Positions 34,635 to 42,286 of a stretch of DNA of 52,297 nucleotides are shown piece after piece (position 1 is the first letter of the stretch; each line of letters starts with the position of its first letter). Below the pieces are notes generated by a model. That model searched no databases and was not told the origin of the DNA. It saw only the letters and a program-made list of their open reading frames with translations. This DNA comes from Pseudomonas lactucae (GTDB lineage Bacteria > Pseudomonadota > Gammaproteobacteria > Pseudomonadales > Pseudomonadaceae). A program made the position numbers and the translations under genes. Location of the stretch: the NCBI RefSeq assembly GCF_016937615.1, contig NZ_JAFHKI010000102.1, positions 1-52,297 on the forward strand, read 5' to 3'.

Positions 34635-36843
34635 TGGTCTTCCTTGCACGAAGAGCCCTAAGTACGTCTTCCACCGCATCGCGACGCAATTCATTACGTT
34701 TTGCTGCATCCACGGTTCCGCGCTCGATTAAATACTCTCTATAAGCTTCGGAAACAATCTGCTGTCCAGGCGTATCGCCGATAACCGTAAGGGTTGCTGT
34801 AGATATTGATAGCTCGTCCAATCGGGCCTGCCTGTCAGGCGTTAGAGTTGCTCCAGACGAAAGCAAAGCATATTCCTCTAACTCCGCCTCAACGACAGGA
34901 TCCGATGTGCTGACAAGTCCGAAATAGTCCGAAGTAAGCAGTTGCTCGGCGCGTAGCGACGAAAGCTTGGGCAACCCCTCAAGAGTCTGAATCACCTTGT
35001 CTTCATCGCGAAACAATACCTTTACTTCGCCATCACGCATGCCTCGAAGGCATAGGGGGTCATGAGTGGTCGCTATAAACTGAACTTGCGGCATTGCACT
35101 GCGTAAAGCATTGATCACCTGCATCTTCCATCGAGGATGAAGATGTGTCTCAACTTCATCAATAAGAACTACGCCTCGAGCGAACTCAAGATTTCCCCAA
35201 ACGCTCACCATCTCACGCATTATATCGACGGCCATGGCGAATAACGATTTATACCCATCACTCAGCCGATCAATTGGAGTCATGCGTTGATGAGCGGTCA
35301 CATATATACGTCCCTCTTCATCCCGATGAATTTCGTCATCAGGCTGAAGCAACAGTATATCCCTCATAGCTCTCGCGACTGCGTTGAAGGTTTTCTCATC
35401 CTGCCTTTGCAGCCACCGCTCAGGGTGGGAAATTGTGGCGGAGGGCTCAAACAGAGTACGCAGACCAAAATGAGTTGCCGACTGCTTTCTTTTATCATCG
35501 AAGTAACGCCTTGCACCATAACCTAGAACTACACCTGACGGTTCGTCACTGCCATCGAACCAAGGGCCGGCGCAAGGGATTACCAACGTCACAATATCGC
35601 CTGATGTGAACTCGACTTTGACGACCGCATCTTTCGTTCGCGTGTGCTTCCAGCCTTCGATTTCCCGTGCAATGAAGTCTTCAGCGTTGATCTTCAACAT
35701 ATCTCTGAGTTCTTCGCCCATAAGACATAGTGCGATTGCCTGCAGCACGCTGCTTTTTCCTACGGAGTTTTCTCCGATTAGCATTGCACATCCTTGACCC
35801 TTTTCGCCTTCAGAAATTTGAAACTTGAGATCCAGTCTCTGAATATCTTTAAAGTCAGAGATCTCCACTCTGCAGATCATTGAGACAGCACTAGATCCGC
35901 GAATATCTTTGAATGCGCCCGCCGTCTTTAAAGATGGAAGTACAGGTTCTTCTCTTTCATGTATAACCTGCACTATTCCTGTAGCTGAAATGCTCTTTTC
36001 TTCCAGAGCATCTAAAACTCTAGTTTCTCCAAACAACCGCGTGTCTCGCCACAACTCCTGAGCTAAGAAGCTATTAAAGGCTGGTGATCGACGCCCTTCT
36101 GCTCTCATATATTTACTGTAGGTTTGATACAAGAAAATCCGTGCCGCTCCCGAGTAAGCCGAGGCGTCATCAAGCTCTTTCATCAGAGTATCTGCTATGT
36201 ACTTTCCACCTTGCCGCAATACCTCCAAAAGTTCCGCACAGTGCTCAAATTTTTCTCTTCTGGCGGCGACGAGATTTTCTCGGTTCAGGTTCAGAACATC
36301 GATAGTCGCTTTTCCCCGCTTAGTCCTGCCGAAGGCAACCCCTTTCAGGTCAAAACGAAGATGACGCTCCGGCGTATCCAAGCAAGGGTCCAGCAGCAGT
36401 GCCGTTTCACTCCGACAAGCCTCGATCCAAGACGAAAGAACCGGAGCGCGAGGGCCATCTACAGGGAAAAGATTTCGCTTAGCCCGGTTACAGGAGAGGC
36501 ATGACAGAAAATGGTTGCTCCACTCATAAAGAAACCAGCCATAGTGATCTGCATTTTGCTTGTCGCCCTTTAAATTACTTGCCGCGGCTTTCGGCCTAAA
36601 GTGATCTATTTCACTTCCCGAGCCTCGGATGTCCGACTCGCAGTAAGCACACTTTCCATGAAAAAGCTCTTCAAGTGCCTCTTTTACTTGAGGCCTAGGA
36701 AGTTCCTCAAACGGTGCACGTCTAGTCGCTCGATACTCCGGATCGGAGCTATAGAACTTTGCCAAAAAACTTTGAGCATTTGCTGCTTGAGGGCTGCGGA
36801 GCCATTCAGGATAGCTAACATTTGATCTATTAACTTTTAACAA
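34621..36843 (-). CDS. HNH nuclease-AAA ATPase fusion (Septu-like PtuA)
   Basis: A 740-residue protein joining a PtuB-like HNH domain to a RecF/OLD-like ATPase. HNH: C65/C68 (KCAYCES), EIDHFRPK with H81, C115/C118/N119 (CLSCNRAKRN), followed to about residue 240 by sequence paralogous to the downstream protein. ATPase: Walker A GENSVGKSS at 357-365, ABC-like signature LSDGYKS at 527-533, Walker B VVLIDEVETHLHP at 558-570, and H-loop ATTHDP. The C-terminal region is helical with no TOPRIM motif seen. In classic Septu, PtuA (ATPase) and PtuB (HNH) are separate; here one HNH is fused to the ATPase while another stays separate. Confidence 0.82.
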   Translation of the reverse strand: MLKVNRSNVSYPEWLRSPQAANAQSFLAKFYSSDPEYRATRRAPFEELPRPQVKEALEELFHGKCAYCESDIRGSGSEIDHFRPKAAASNLKGDKQNADHYGWFLYEWSNHFLSCLSCNRAKRNLFPVDGPRAPVLSSWIEACRSETALLLDPCLDTPERHLRFDLKGVAFGRTKRGKATIDVLNLNRENLVAARREKFEHCAELLEVLRQGGKYIADTLMKELDDASAYSGAARIFLYQTYSKYMRAEGRRSPAFNSFLAQELWRDTRLFGETRVLDALEEKSISATGIVQVIHEREEPVLPSLKTAGAFKDIRGSSAVSMICRVEISDFKDIQRLDLKFQISEGEKGQGCAMLIGENSVGKSSVLQAIALCLMGEELRDMLKINAEDFIAREIEGWKHTRTKDAVVKVEFTSGDIVTLVIPCAGPWFDGSDEPSGVVLGYGARRYFDDKRKQSATHFGLRTLFEPSATISHPERWLQRQDEKTFNAVARAMRDILLLQPDDEIHRDEEGRIYVTAHQRMTPIDRLSDGYKSLFAMAVDIMREMVSVWGNLEFARGVVLIDEVETHLHPRWKMQVINALRSAMPQVQFIATTHDPLCLRGMRDGEVKVLFRDEDKVIQTLEGLPKLSSLRAEQLLTSDYFGLVSTSDPVVEAELEEYALLSSGATLTPDRQARLDELSISTATLTVIGDTPGQQIVSEAYREYLIERGTVDAAKRNELRRDAVEDVLRALRARKTNAQG

Positions 36844-37281
36844 TGAACCCTTCTCCAGCTAATCTAGACGGCCTTTCGTTCGAGCTTACAGTTTCTATAG
36901 ACTTTGTCGGGAAGCCTATCAGAGGTAGCATGCCCTAGTTGAACCGTATGACGTTAAATTTGTAATGCATGCTCAAGGTTCTGTGCCAGGCGAGAGTGTC
37001 CGGCTTTGAGCAGCTCTATGAAAGTTTCGGTACGCGTGTTATCTCTCGAATTGATTCGGTCCTTCCAAACGCTACCCAGCCATGTGGACAAACTGACAAT
37101 GATGACGGCCGTGCAAAGATTTAAAAATACTTCAACCATGTGGCGCGCTGCTCTCTAGCGAAAAGCGAATTGAAAAAAGTTGCATGCCTCAGGCTTGCTC
37201 CGGTCCAAACGCCATGTCGTGGAGGCGCTTGATTCGCCGCCTCCATAGTTAGTTAGCGCATAACGCATCTTGTGTCCTAAA
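36844..37281. other. Intergenic region upstream of the HNH-AAA operon
   Basis: It probably carries the promoter for the leftward HNH-AAA/HNH pair. It contains one weak small ORF (36954-37139) and otherwise no recognisable element. Confidence 0.4.
36954..37139 (-). CDS. Possible small membrane protein, 61 residues
   Basis: One hydrophobic helix near the N-terminus (LNLCTAVIIVSLSTWLGSVW) is followed by a charged tail (KDRINSRDNTRTETFIELLKAGHSRLAQNLEHAL). The layout is credible for a small membrane protein, but the ribosome site is weak and it could be the front of a decayed gene. Confidence 0.35.
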   Translation of the reverse strand: MVEVFLNLCTAVIIVSLSTWLGSVWKDRINSRDNTRTETFIELLKAGHSRLAQNLEHALQI

Positions 37282-37310
37282 GCCCGCCACCTTATGTTGG
37301 CGAGCTTTTT
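37282..37310. terminator. Terminator after the zinc-hook ATPase gene
   Basis: Stem GCCCGCCA / TGGCGAGC with an 8-base loop. T5 follows on the plus strand and TTTA on the minus strand. It lies just after the stop of the leftward ATPase gene. Confidence 0.6.
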
Positions 37311-37316
37311 CCATAT

Positions 37317-39965
37317 CTACGGAGCGGTTGCGGTAGGCGTGGGGAGCGTATATGTAGGCAACCCTGATTTACGGCTTTGGCTCGTACTCTTGCTGCGGCG
37401 TTCAATTTGGTCGCGCCAAGTTTCAAGAGCTATGATGTCAGCCAGCAATTCATCTGGCTCTGGCACAGCGACTCCTCCTACTATGGCCTTATCGTGTGCG
37501 TAATTTGAGCATTTGCTCATCCCAGAATTTACTTGTGCATAGTCGTTATCATCAACAATCACTTCTGACAATCGCTGGGTTTCGATGCCTTTACGAAAGC
37601 GTAGAACTACTCGGCGTAGCAGTACTTCCTCAACCGCGCGCTCCCAAGCCATCCGCAGGAAAAAATACGCTTCACCTGTCTGTTTACGGTGCGCATCTTC
37701 CTCGCCGTCTTTATGCAGCCTTGCGATGGTTTGCTGCTGAACCTTGAGCGCTCCGATGCGTTTCGTTGTGTTTTTCCCTTCGAACGGTAGCTCTGGATTG
37801 GCAACCCCGAAGCCTTCGACACGCCTGGATAGGCTTTGTGTGAGTACGTTGACCCCTGCGGACTCAGCCTCCTCAGCCAGGACGCAAAGGAAGTAGATGT
37901 CATGGGTGAACACGATCACTTGGCGCCGAGCAGCTTCATCTACGAGTCGCGCAGCCACCCGCTCACGACGTCGGTGATCTAAGGACGATACTGGGTCGTC
38001 GAAAATAATACCGCCAGTGCTATCGCTAAGCCCCACTTCAGCTAAAAATGAAGCTAATGCAACAGCTCGTTGTTCACCTTCGCTCAATAGGTCTCGGGGA
38101 CTTCGGCTTTGCGGTAATTCCAGCTTTAGCTTATGCAAGACCTTACCTTTCCCAGAGCGGCTTTGCAGAGCGACACGAAGTCCTCCAACCCCTAGCGCCT
38201 TGAACTCAGCATTAAGTGCATCCGCAAGCCCCTTTGAAATGATGCTTTCTGCCAACTCAGAGGACTTCAAGGAAATTGCGTTCGTCCTGAGCGCAGGCAA
38301 GCACTTTGTCAGTTTTGCCTGATGATTCAGCCGTGAGACAGCCGTAATGACAGCATCTTTGACTTGGCTCAGTTTTACTCTTGCATCAAGCTCATCCAGC
38401 TGCTTCTGCAATTTTGCTCGAGCCTGTTCATCAGATGCTTTATCCAGATTTACAGCCTCGGCATTTAGCTTGTCTGCGAGGGCCTGTAGCCTTTGGGCTG
38501 GATTGACCAATGCTTGCTCGGCCCCTTCCCAAATTTGTGTAGTCACCGCTGTCTTGATGGTTTCTCGGCGAGCTGTCAGAACTTGCTCGAAGGCAGCTGA
38601 ATCCACCGCAAGTTGAGAGTCAAGTGATTGAATTTCGCTGAGTGTAGCGTCGTCCAGACCGAGAGTCAGATCATGTGTACTTAGCGGTTTATACTGGGCA
38701 ACCAATTCAGCGCGTCGAGCCTGAGAGGTTTTCTCTGCCTCTTGTTGAATGAAGGCTTCAAAGCGAGCCAAGCGATTAGCCCCCTCCATGAGCGGCTGCT
38801 GACACAGGGGACAGGACGCATCGCTTCCCAATGCAGGAAAGGTTTCATCCGGGTGGGACTCAGAGGAAAATTTGCGTGCGGCTTCGAATAGCTCGCGCCA
38901 AGCTTCGCCTCCTGTTCCTGGCAGTAAACCGTCTTGTTCCTTGAACTGATTTGCAGCCAGCTCCGCAGCTGCTTTGGCGGTTAGGTAGGCGCTCGACAGA
39001 CTGCGCAGCTTGGTAACGATTGCTTGATCCACCAACGTTGCCTTGTGGGTAGCATTCGTTGCAATGCCGCCAACTCGGCGCGCGAGTAACCTCAGTTGGT
39101 TAGCTTTTTCCTTGGGATTGTTTTCTTTTAGGCTGTTGCATAAATCTGCGTGCAGGCTCAGTTCTTCAGGGGACAACGTGGCCAGTGCTTCAATCTGGGC
39201 AGGAGTAGTCTTGGCAGACAGCGTTGTGATTAATCTTCCGACAATCGTGTCACCGTGCAACGGAACAAACGCAGTCAGGTCAACTGCGTATTGTTTCTGC
39301 TCCGCCTCAATTGCGCTCTTCAATTGCTGATGGACACTTGCCAGTCGTTCAAAAACATCGAGTCCCTGAGGTACGTACGAAAAGTCGTCTTCATTTACAA
39401 GATAAGCATTGGCGCAGCGTGAGTCGAAAATGGAGAGAGCAGATAGCTCTACGGGTGCAGCTCCGTCATTAACCCAGCGTACGTCTTGTACCGTACCGTT
39501 AACACCGATTTCAAAGATGGCTTCAGCCGAAGCAGCTTTGTTCACGGGTCGGTTGGCGTTGGGATAAATTACTTCAGCTTGATCACGCGCACGGCATGCG
39601 CGCTTGAGCACACGGGAGTAGCCCGATTTGCCCGAGCCATTACCGCCGTAAATAACGGTCAAGCCGGAAGGTGCGAAAGACAGGTTCTGGTTTTCGGCAA
39701 TGGCATTAACATTTAGTAAGTTCTTCATTGCCCGCAATTCGACATGCATCGATGGCTTTATCGGAGCGGGGATCTGATCGGATGCAAGCGGGCTTGGCGT
39801 GCGGCCTTTCGGGTCTGGAATACCATGAGCAGTCTTGAGCAAGGCTACTAAGTCACCCAAATCCTCTGCAGTTAGAGTCTGTTTTGCTAACAGTCGTGCA
39901 ACGCAATCGCTTTGCCAGGTAGGTAGTCCCTGGGTCCAGCTCAGTATTTCCTGCAATATCGACAT
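37317..39965 (-). CDS. SMC/Rad50-like AAA ATPase with zinc hook (AAA_13 type)
   Basis: An 882-residue P-loop ATPase. Walker A is GGNGSGKSGYSR at residues 107-118. Long helical arms are broken by a Rad50-type zinc hook CPLCQQP near residue 395. The ABC signature is LLSEGEQRAVALASF, Walker B GGIIFDDPVSSLDH and the H-loop VIVFTHD. The C-terminal extension contains FFLRMAWERAVEEVL, followed by a distal histidine (NYAHDKA). RloC-type anticodon nucleases combine a zinc-hook ATPase with a C-terminal nuclease, so an RNase function is a testable alternative; I do not see a certain match. It stands alone, leftward, within the defence gene cluster. Confidence 0.75.
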   Translation of the reverse strand: MSILQEILSWTQGLPTWQSDCVARLLAKQTLTAEDLGDLVALLKTAHGIPDPKGRTPSPLASDQIPAPIKPSMHVELRAMKNLLNVNAIAENQNLSFAPSGLTVIYGGNGSGKSGYSRVLKRACRARDQAEVIYPNANRPVNKAASAEAIFEIGVNGTVQDVRWVNDGAAPVELSALSIFDSRCANAYLVNEDDFSYVPQGLDVFERLASVHQQLKSAIEAEQKQYAVDLTAFVPLHGDTIVGRLITTLSAKTTPAQIEALATLSPEELSLHADLCNSLKENNPKEKANQLRLLARRVGGIATNATHKATLVDQAIVTKLRSLSSAYLTAKAAAELAANQFKEQDGLLPGTGGEAWRELFEAARKFSSESHPDETFPALGSDASCPLCQQPLMEGANRLARFEAFIQQEAEKTSQARRAELVAQYKPLSTHDLTLGLDDATLSEIQSLDSQLAVDSAAFEQVLTARRETIKTAVTTQIWEGAEQALVNPAQRLQALADKLNAEAVNLDKASDEQARAKLQKQLDELDARVKLSQVKDAVITAVSRLNHQAKLTKCLPALRTNAISLKSSELAESIISKGLADALNAEFKALGVGGLRVALQSRSGKGKVLHKLKLELPQSRSPRDLLSEGEQRAVALASFLAEVGLSDSTGGIIFDDPVSSLDHRRRERVAARLVDEAARRQVIVFTHDIYFLCVLAEEAESAGVNVLTQSLSRRVEGFGVANPELPFEGKNTTKRIGALKVQQQTIARLHKDGEEDAHRKQTGEAYFFLRMAWERAVEEVLLRRVVLRFRKGIETQRLSEVIVDDNDYAQVNSGMSKCSNYAHDKAIVGGVAVPEPDELLADIIALETWRDQIERRSKSTSQSRKSGLPTYTLPTPTATAP

Positions 39966-40077
39966 GGAAACTCCTTTTTCTCTGGGGACGCGTGTTCGGA
40001 TTTTTTGGAGGTCGATGTCAATTTGCCATGCGCCGTGGGATTGAGGAAGCGTTTCGATAAGTCGCCACTAAAACTCA

Positions 40078-40092
40078 AGACCCTTTGGGTCT
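40078..40092 (-). terminator. Short hairpin after the recombinase-linked small gene
   Basis: AGACCC / GGGTCT with a 3-base loop, followed on the minus strand by TGAGTTTTAG. It is a weak terminator at the end of the leftward recombinase operon. Confidence 0.4.
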
Positions 40093-40126
40093 GGTCGTCC
40101 TAATCTGGTCAGTTGAGGACTTCTGC

Positions 40127-40401
40127 TTAACCCTCGAACCGCCAGGGTTTTCCTAAGCGAAGAGTGAGAAAATGTATGGTCTGCAGATAGTAATAGCGCG
40201 TCGATTCCGCGTACGAGTTCACGTGGTGGTTTAGAAACCATGCGAGATGCTTTCGCTGCCATGCCCATGGATTATCTTTGTGCCAACGATTAAAGATCGC
40301 TACTTGAATCGCTTTCGCTTGGCGAAGGTGACGCTGGCGTGTGGAGTACGACCCGGTCAGACCCCCCCCAGGAACAGCTCCATATCGAATTGCTTGTTCA
40401 T
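40127..40401 (-). pseudogene. Small integrase-partner gene, frameshifted at a G8 run
   Basis: An ATG at 40401 overlaps the recombinase stop as ATGA and starts MNKQFDMELFLGG, but a stop comes right after a run of eight G (40371-40378). With one more G the frame continues for about 90 residues (RHLRQAKAIQVAIFNRWHK, WAWQRKHLAWFLNHH, TRYYYLQTIHFLTLRLGK) and stops at 40127. The aromatic and basic content and the residues RYYYLQTI look like a core-binding fragment of a recombinase. The gene is either broken, phase-variable or affected by a sequencing error. Confidence 0.6.
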
Positions 40402-41378
40402 ATTCGACCCCCGATGTAAGCCGACACCACGTCGATACGACCGTGCCCCAGCTCATAGCTGATTTGTGCTCGGGCCACTCGATCGAGGTGTCGGTCGAGC
40501 TGGTAGCAATGGCCACCGTTAATGGGTGCAGGATGCTGGGTGATTTGCTCATAGCGTTCGCACGCATAGGCTGCCCGCAATTCGTGGAAGCCTTTGAGGT
40601 TGTGCGTATGGAGGATATCTCGGGCGGGGCCGGCGATTCCCTGCAAGAAATCGAGGTAGCGTTCGTTCGGTGCAAGCAGGTTGCGGCTACCGTCGGGCGA
40701 GGCCTTTTCAGCAAACTTCAGTGCGTCACGAATATGATCGTCTACCGTAAGCCAACGAGGTGCTGACGCGCCTGAACGGCCACCTTTGGTGCCGTCCTGG
40801 ATGTTGATCTTGCCGAATTGCTTGGCTTCACGTTTTAGACGGGGTAGGTCCGCCAAAACGGCCTCGCGTAAGCGCATGCCGGCGGCTCGCGCCAACTGAG
40901 CGATGGCCGACGTGCGCGGCATTTGGTATTCGCAGAGCACGTCGACGATCCGCTTCACGTGTTCGCGGTCTTGGCCTTGCGGCACCGAGTGACGAACACT
41001 GGTGCGCCGCATTCCCAACGCCTTGCTCGGACTCACGACCTTCACATACTGATCACCGCGAAGCGCCGCCATGGTCCGGTTCACGCTAGACAATCGGTTT
41101 TGCGCGGTGACGATGGCGAGCTCACCTTGTTCAACTTGCTGACGTAGATGTCCGGCGTAGTCCGACAAGGTCTGTCGATCAATCTGCCGCGCATCGTTAA
41201 ACCCGGGCCCATTCTCCGACCGACACCAGCGCACAAACGCCTGCCAGCGATCACTGTGCGCTTTGACCGTCCCGTAATGCCCAGCGCCAAACAGATCTTT
41301 CAGCGCTTGCGGCCCCGCATAACTCAGTTGCCGTCCATAGCCAAAATTGCGCCCATCCCGTCTACCGACCAATGCCAT
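40398..41378 (-). CDS. Integrase-domain tyrosine recombinase
   Basis: A 326-residue recombinase of the Pseudomonas integrative-element kind. An N-terminal SAM-like core-binding domain (HSDRWQAFVRWCRSENG) precedes a catalytic domain with arginine in AAGMRLREAV, HELRAAYA, and the LGHGRIDVVSAYIGGR end with the likely tyrosine nucleophile. A small co-transcribed gene follows with ATGA overlap. It is separated from the P4-type integrase by a 900-base non-coding region. It probably serves transfer, excision or dimer resolution of an element whose remaining genes are missing here. Confidence 0.75.
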   Translation of the reverse strand: MALVGRRDGRNFGYGRQLSYAGPQALKDLFGAGHYGTVKAHSDRWQAFVRWCRSENGPGFNDARQIDRQTLSDYAGHLRQQVEQGELAIVTAQNRLSSVNRTMAALRGDQYVKVVSPSKALGMRRTSVRHSVPQGQDREHVKRIVDVLCEYQMPRTSAIAQLARAAGMRLREAVLADLPRLKREAKQFGKINIQDGTKGGRSGASAPRWLTVDDHIRDALKFAEKASPDGSRNLLAPNERYLDFLQGIAGPARDILHTHNLKGFHELRAAYACERYEQITQHPAPINGGHCYQLDRHLDRVARAQISYELGHGRIDVVSAYIGGRI

Positions 41379-41807
41379 GATCGACCTCCTCTCGAAGCCA
41401 AAACTTTTAAAACCTTCCCCACGTCATCCCGCCAAGAATGTTGAGTGTTATCAGGGATCAAGGTCCCTGCGACCTGTGAGGGTTGTCCACTAACGCGGGA
41501 CTGACGGCTCCTTACGACCGGGAGCTTGGGCATTTCATGATCTGGCCTCCTGAACACTTCCGAGGAAGTGGGCGGGTGGAGGCTGCATTGGCTGACGAGA
41601 CCGACGCCGCGAGATCCTGAGTCGGGTGAAGGCAGTGATGCGATGACCGGTGCGTGCCTGACTGTCAGTCAGGTGCAGTCCATTCCTTGGGCTGCGGCAC
41701 CATCATCTGCATCGCTGTTGCCGGTGACTTCGGTGTTTGTCACGCCGATTGTCACGAGGGGGAATGCCGCAAAGCCTTGTACGAGTTGGGCTGCAGCAGC
41801 GGTAGGA

Positions 41808-41842
41808 GCGCCCGTCTCTTTCCGGGAGAAAGAGACGGGCGC
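41808..41842. repeat. Perfect 15-bp inverted repeat
   Basis: GCGCCCGTCTCTTTC and its exact complement flank a 5-base loop (CGGGA). No T-run follows on either strand, so it is a structural or protein-binding site more than a terminator. Confidence 0.7.
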
Positions 41843-42081
41843 AGGTTGGCGCAATGAAATGGCCAAGCGGATAGGTTGCTGCAGGGCAGCTATGAAAGGG
41901 GATGAGTTGCCGCAGTGGGCACTCTGGTAGAAGTAGGCATCCATCACATCGCTGTGACCGTGCGAGCCGCCGGACGCTAATCGCACTTTGGGAGAACCAC
42001 CACGGTGTGGCGTAGCCTCAAAGGTTCTGGCTACCTGGGGTTGCTGTCGACGACAGCGCTTTGCCCGATCTTTTCTACGCC

Positions 42082-42171
42082 TGTGGATAATTTGGGTCAA
42101 TGCTCGAACTTTTGGGGATTCTGCGGCTGTGGATGAAATTATCCACCGGTGGAAATCTATGGTTTTCCACA
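42082..42171. promoter_or_regulatory. Cluster of DnaA-box-like sites
   Basis: Four 9-mers within 90 bases: TGTGGATAA at 42082 (perfect complement of TTATCCACA), TGTGGATGA at 42128, TTATCCACC at 42139 and TTTTCCACA at 42163, each of the last three with one mismatch. An AT-rich tract follows at 42192-42203 (ATTTTTTTAAAT). This is compatible with a replication origin of the excised element or a DnaA-binding control site. Confidence 0.45.
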
Positions 42172-42206
42172 GACAATTTGCGTGGACTTTAGATTTTTTT
42201 AAATGA

Positions 42207-42252
42207 GGTCCATCCGAGCAGGGCGGCTTTGCAGCCCCGCTTGGATGGACCC
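42207..42252. repeat. Long imperfect inverted repeat upstream of the integrase end
   Basis: The outer arms are GGTCCATCC and GGATGGACC, with a G/C-rich inner pair (GCAGGGC / GCCCCGC). It follows the AT-rich tract and precedes the end of the P4-type integrase gene by about 35 bases, so it may terminate integrase transcription although the T-run is missing. Confidence 0.5.
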
Positions 42253-42286
42253 GCGTGGAAGGGCGGACTGCGATGATCTCATTGGC

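Larger units (their letters stand above)
41379..42286. other. Hairpin-rich non-coding region between recombinase genes
   Basis: About 900 bases with no convincing protein gene; ORFs on both strands overlap each other and have no domain. Perfect dyads occur at 41555-41570 (CACTTCC-GA-GGAAGTG), 41657-41673 (CCTGACT-GTC-AGTCAGG), 41808-41842 (15-bp stem) and 42043-42057 (GCTGTCG-A-CGACAGC), with a long imperfect one at about 42207-42252. The right part holds DnaA-box-like sites. The region may carry a structured RNA or an element control region. Confidence 0.5.

Noticed and set aside
41669..42100. 143-residue minus-strand ORF in the hairpin-rich region
   Set aside because: Possible but unsupported: it crosses two perfect dyads, overlaps a plus-strand ORF of similar quality and has no recognised domain. 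Treated as non-coding.
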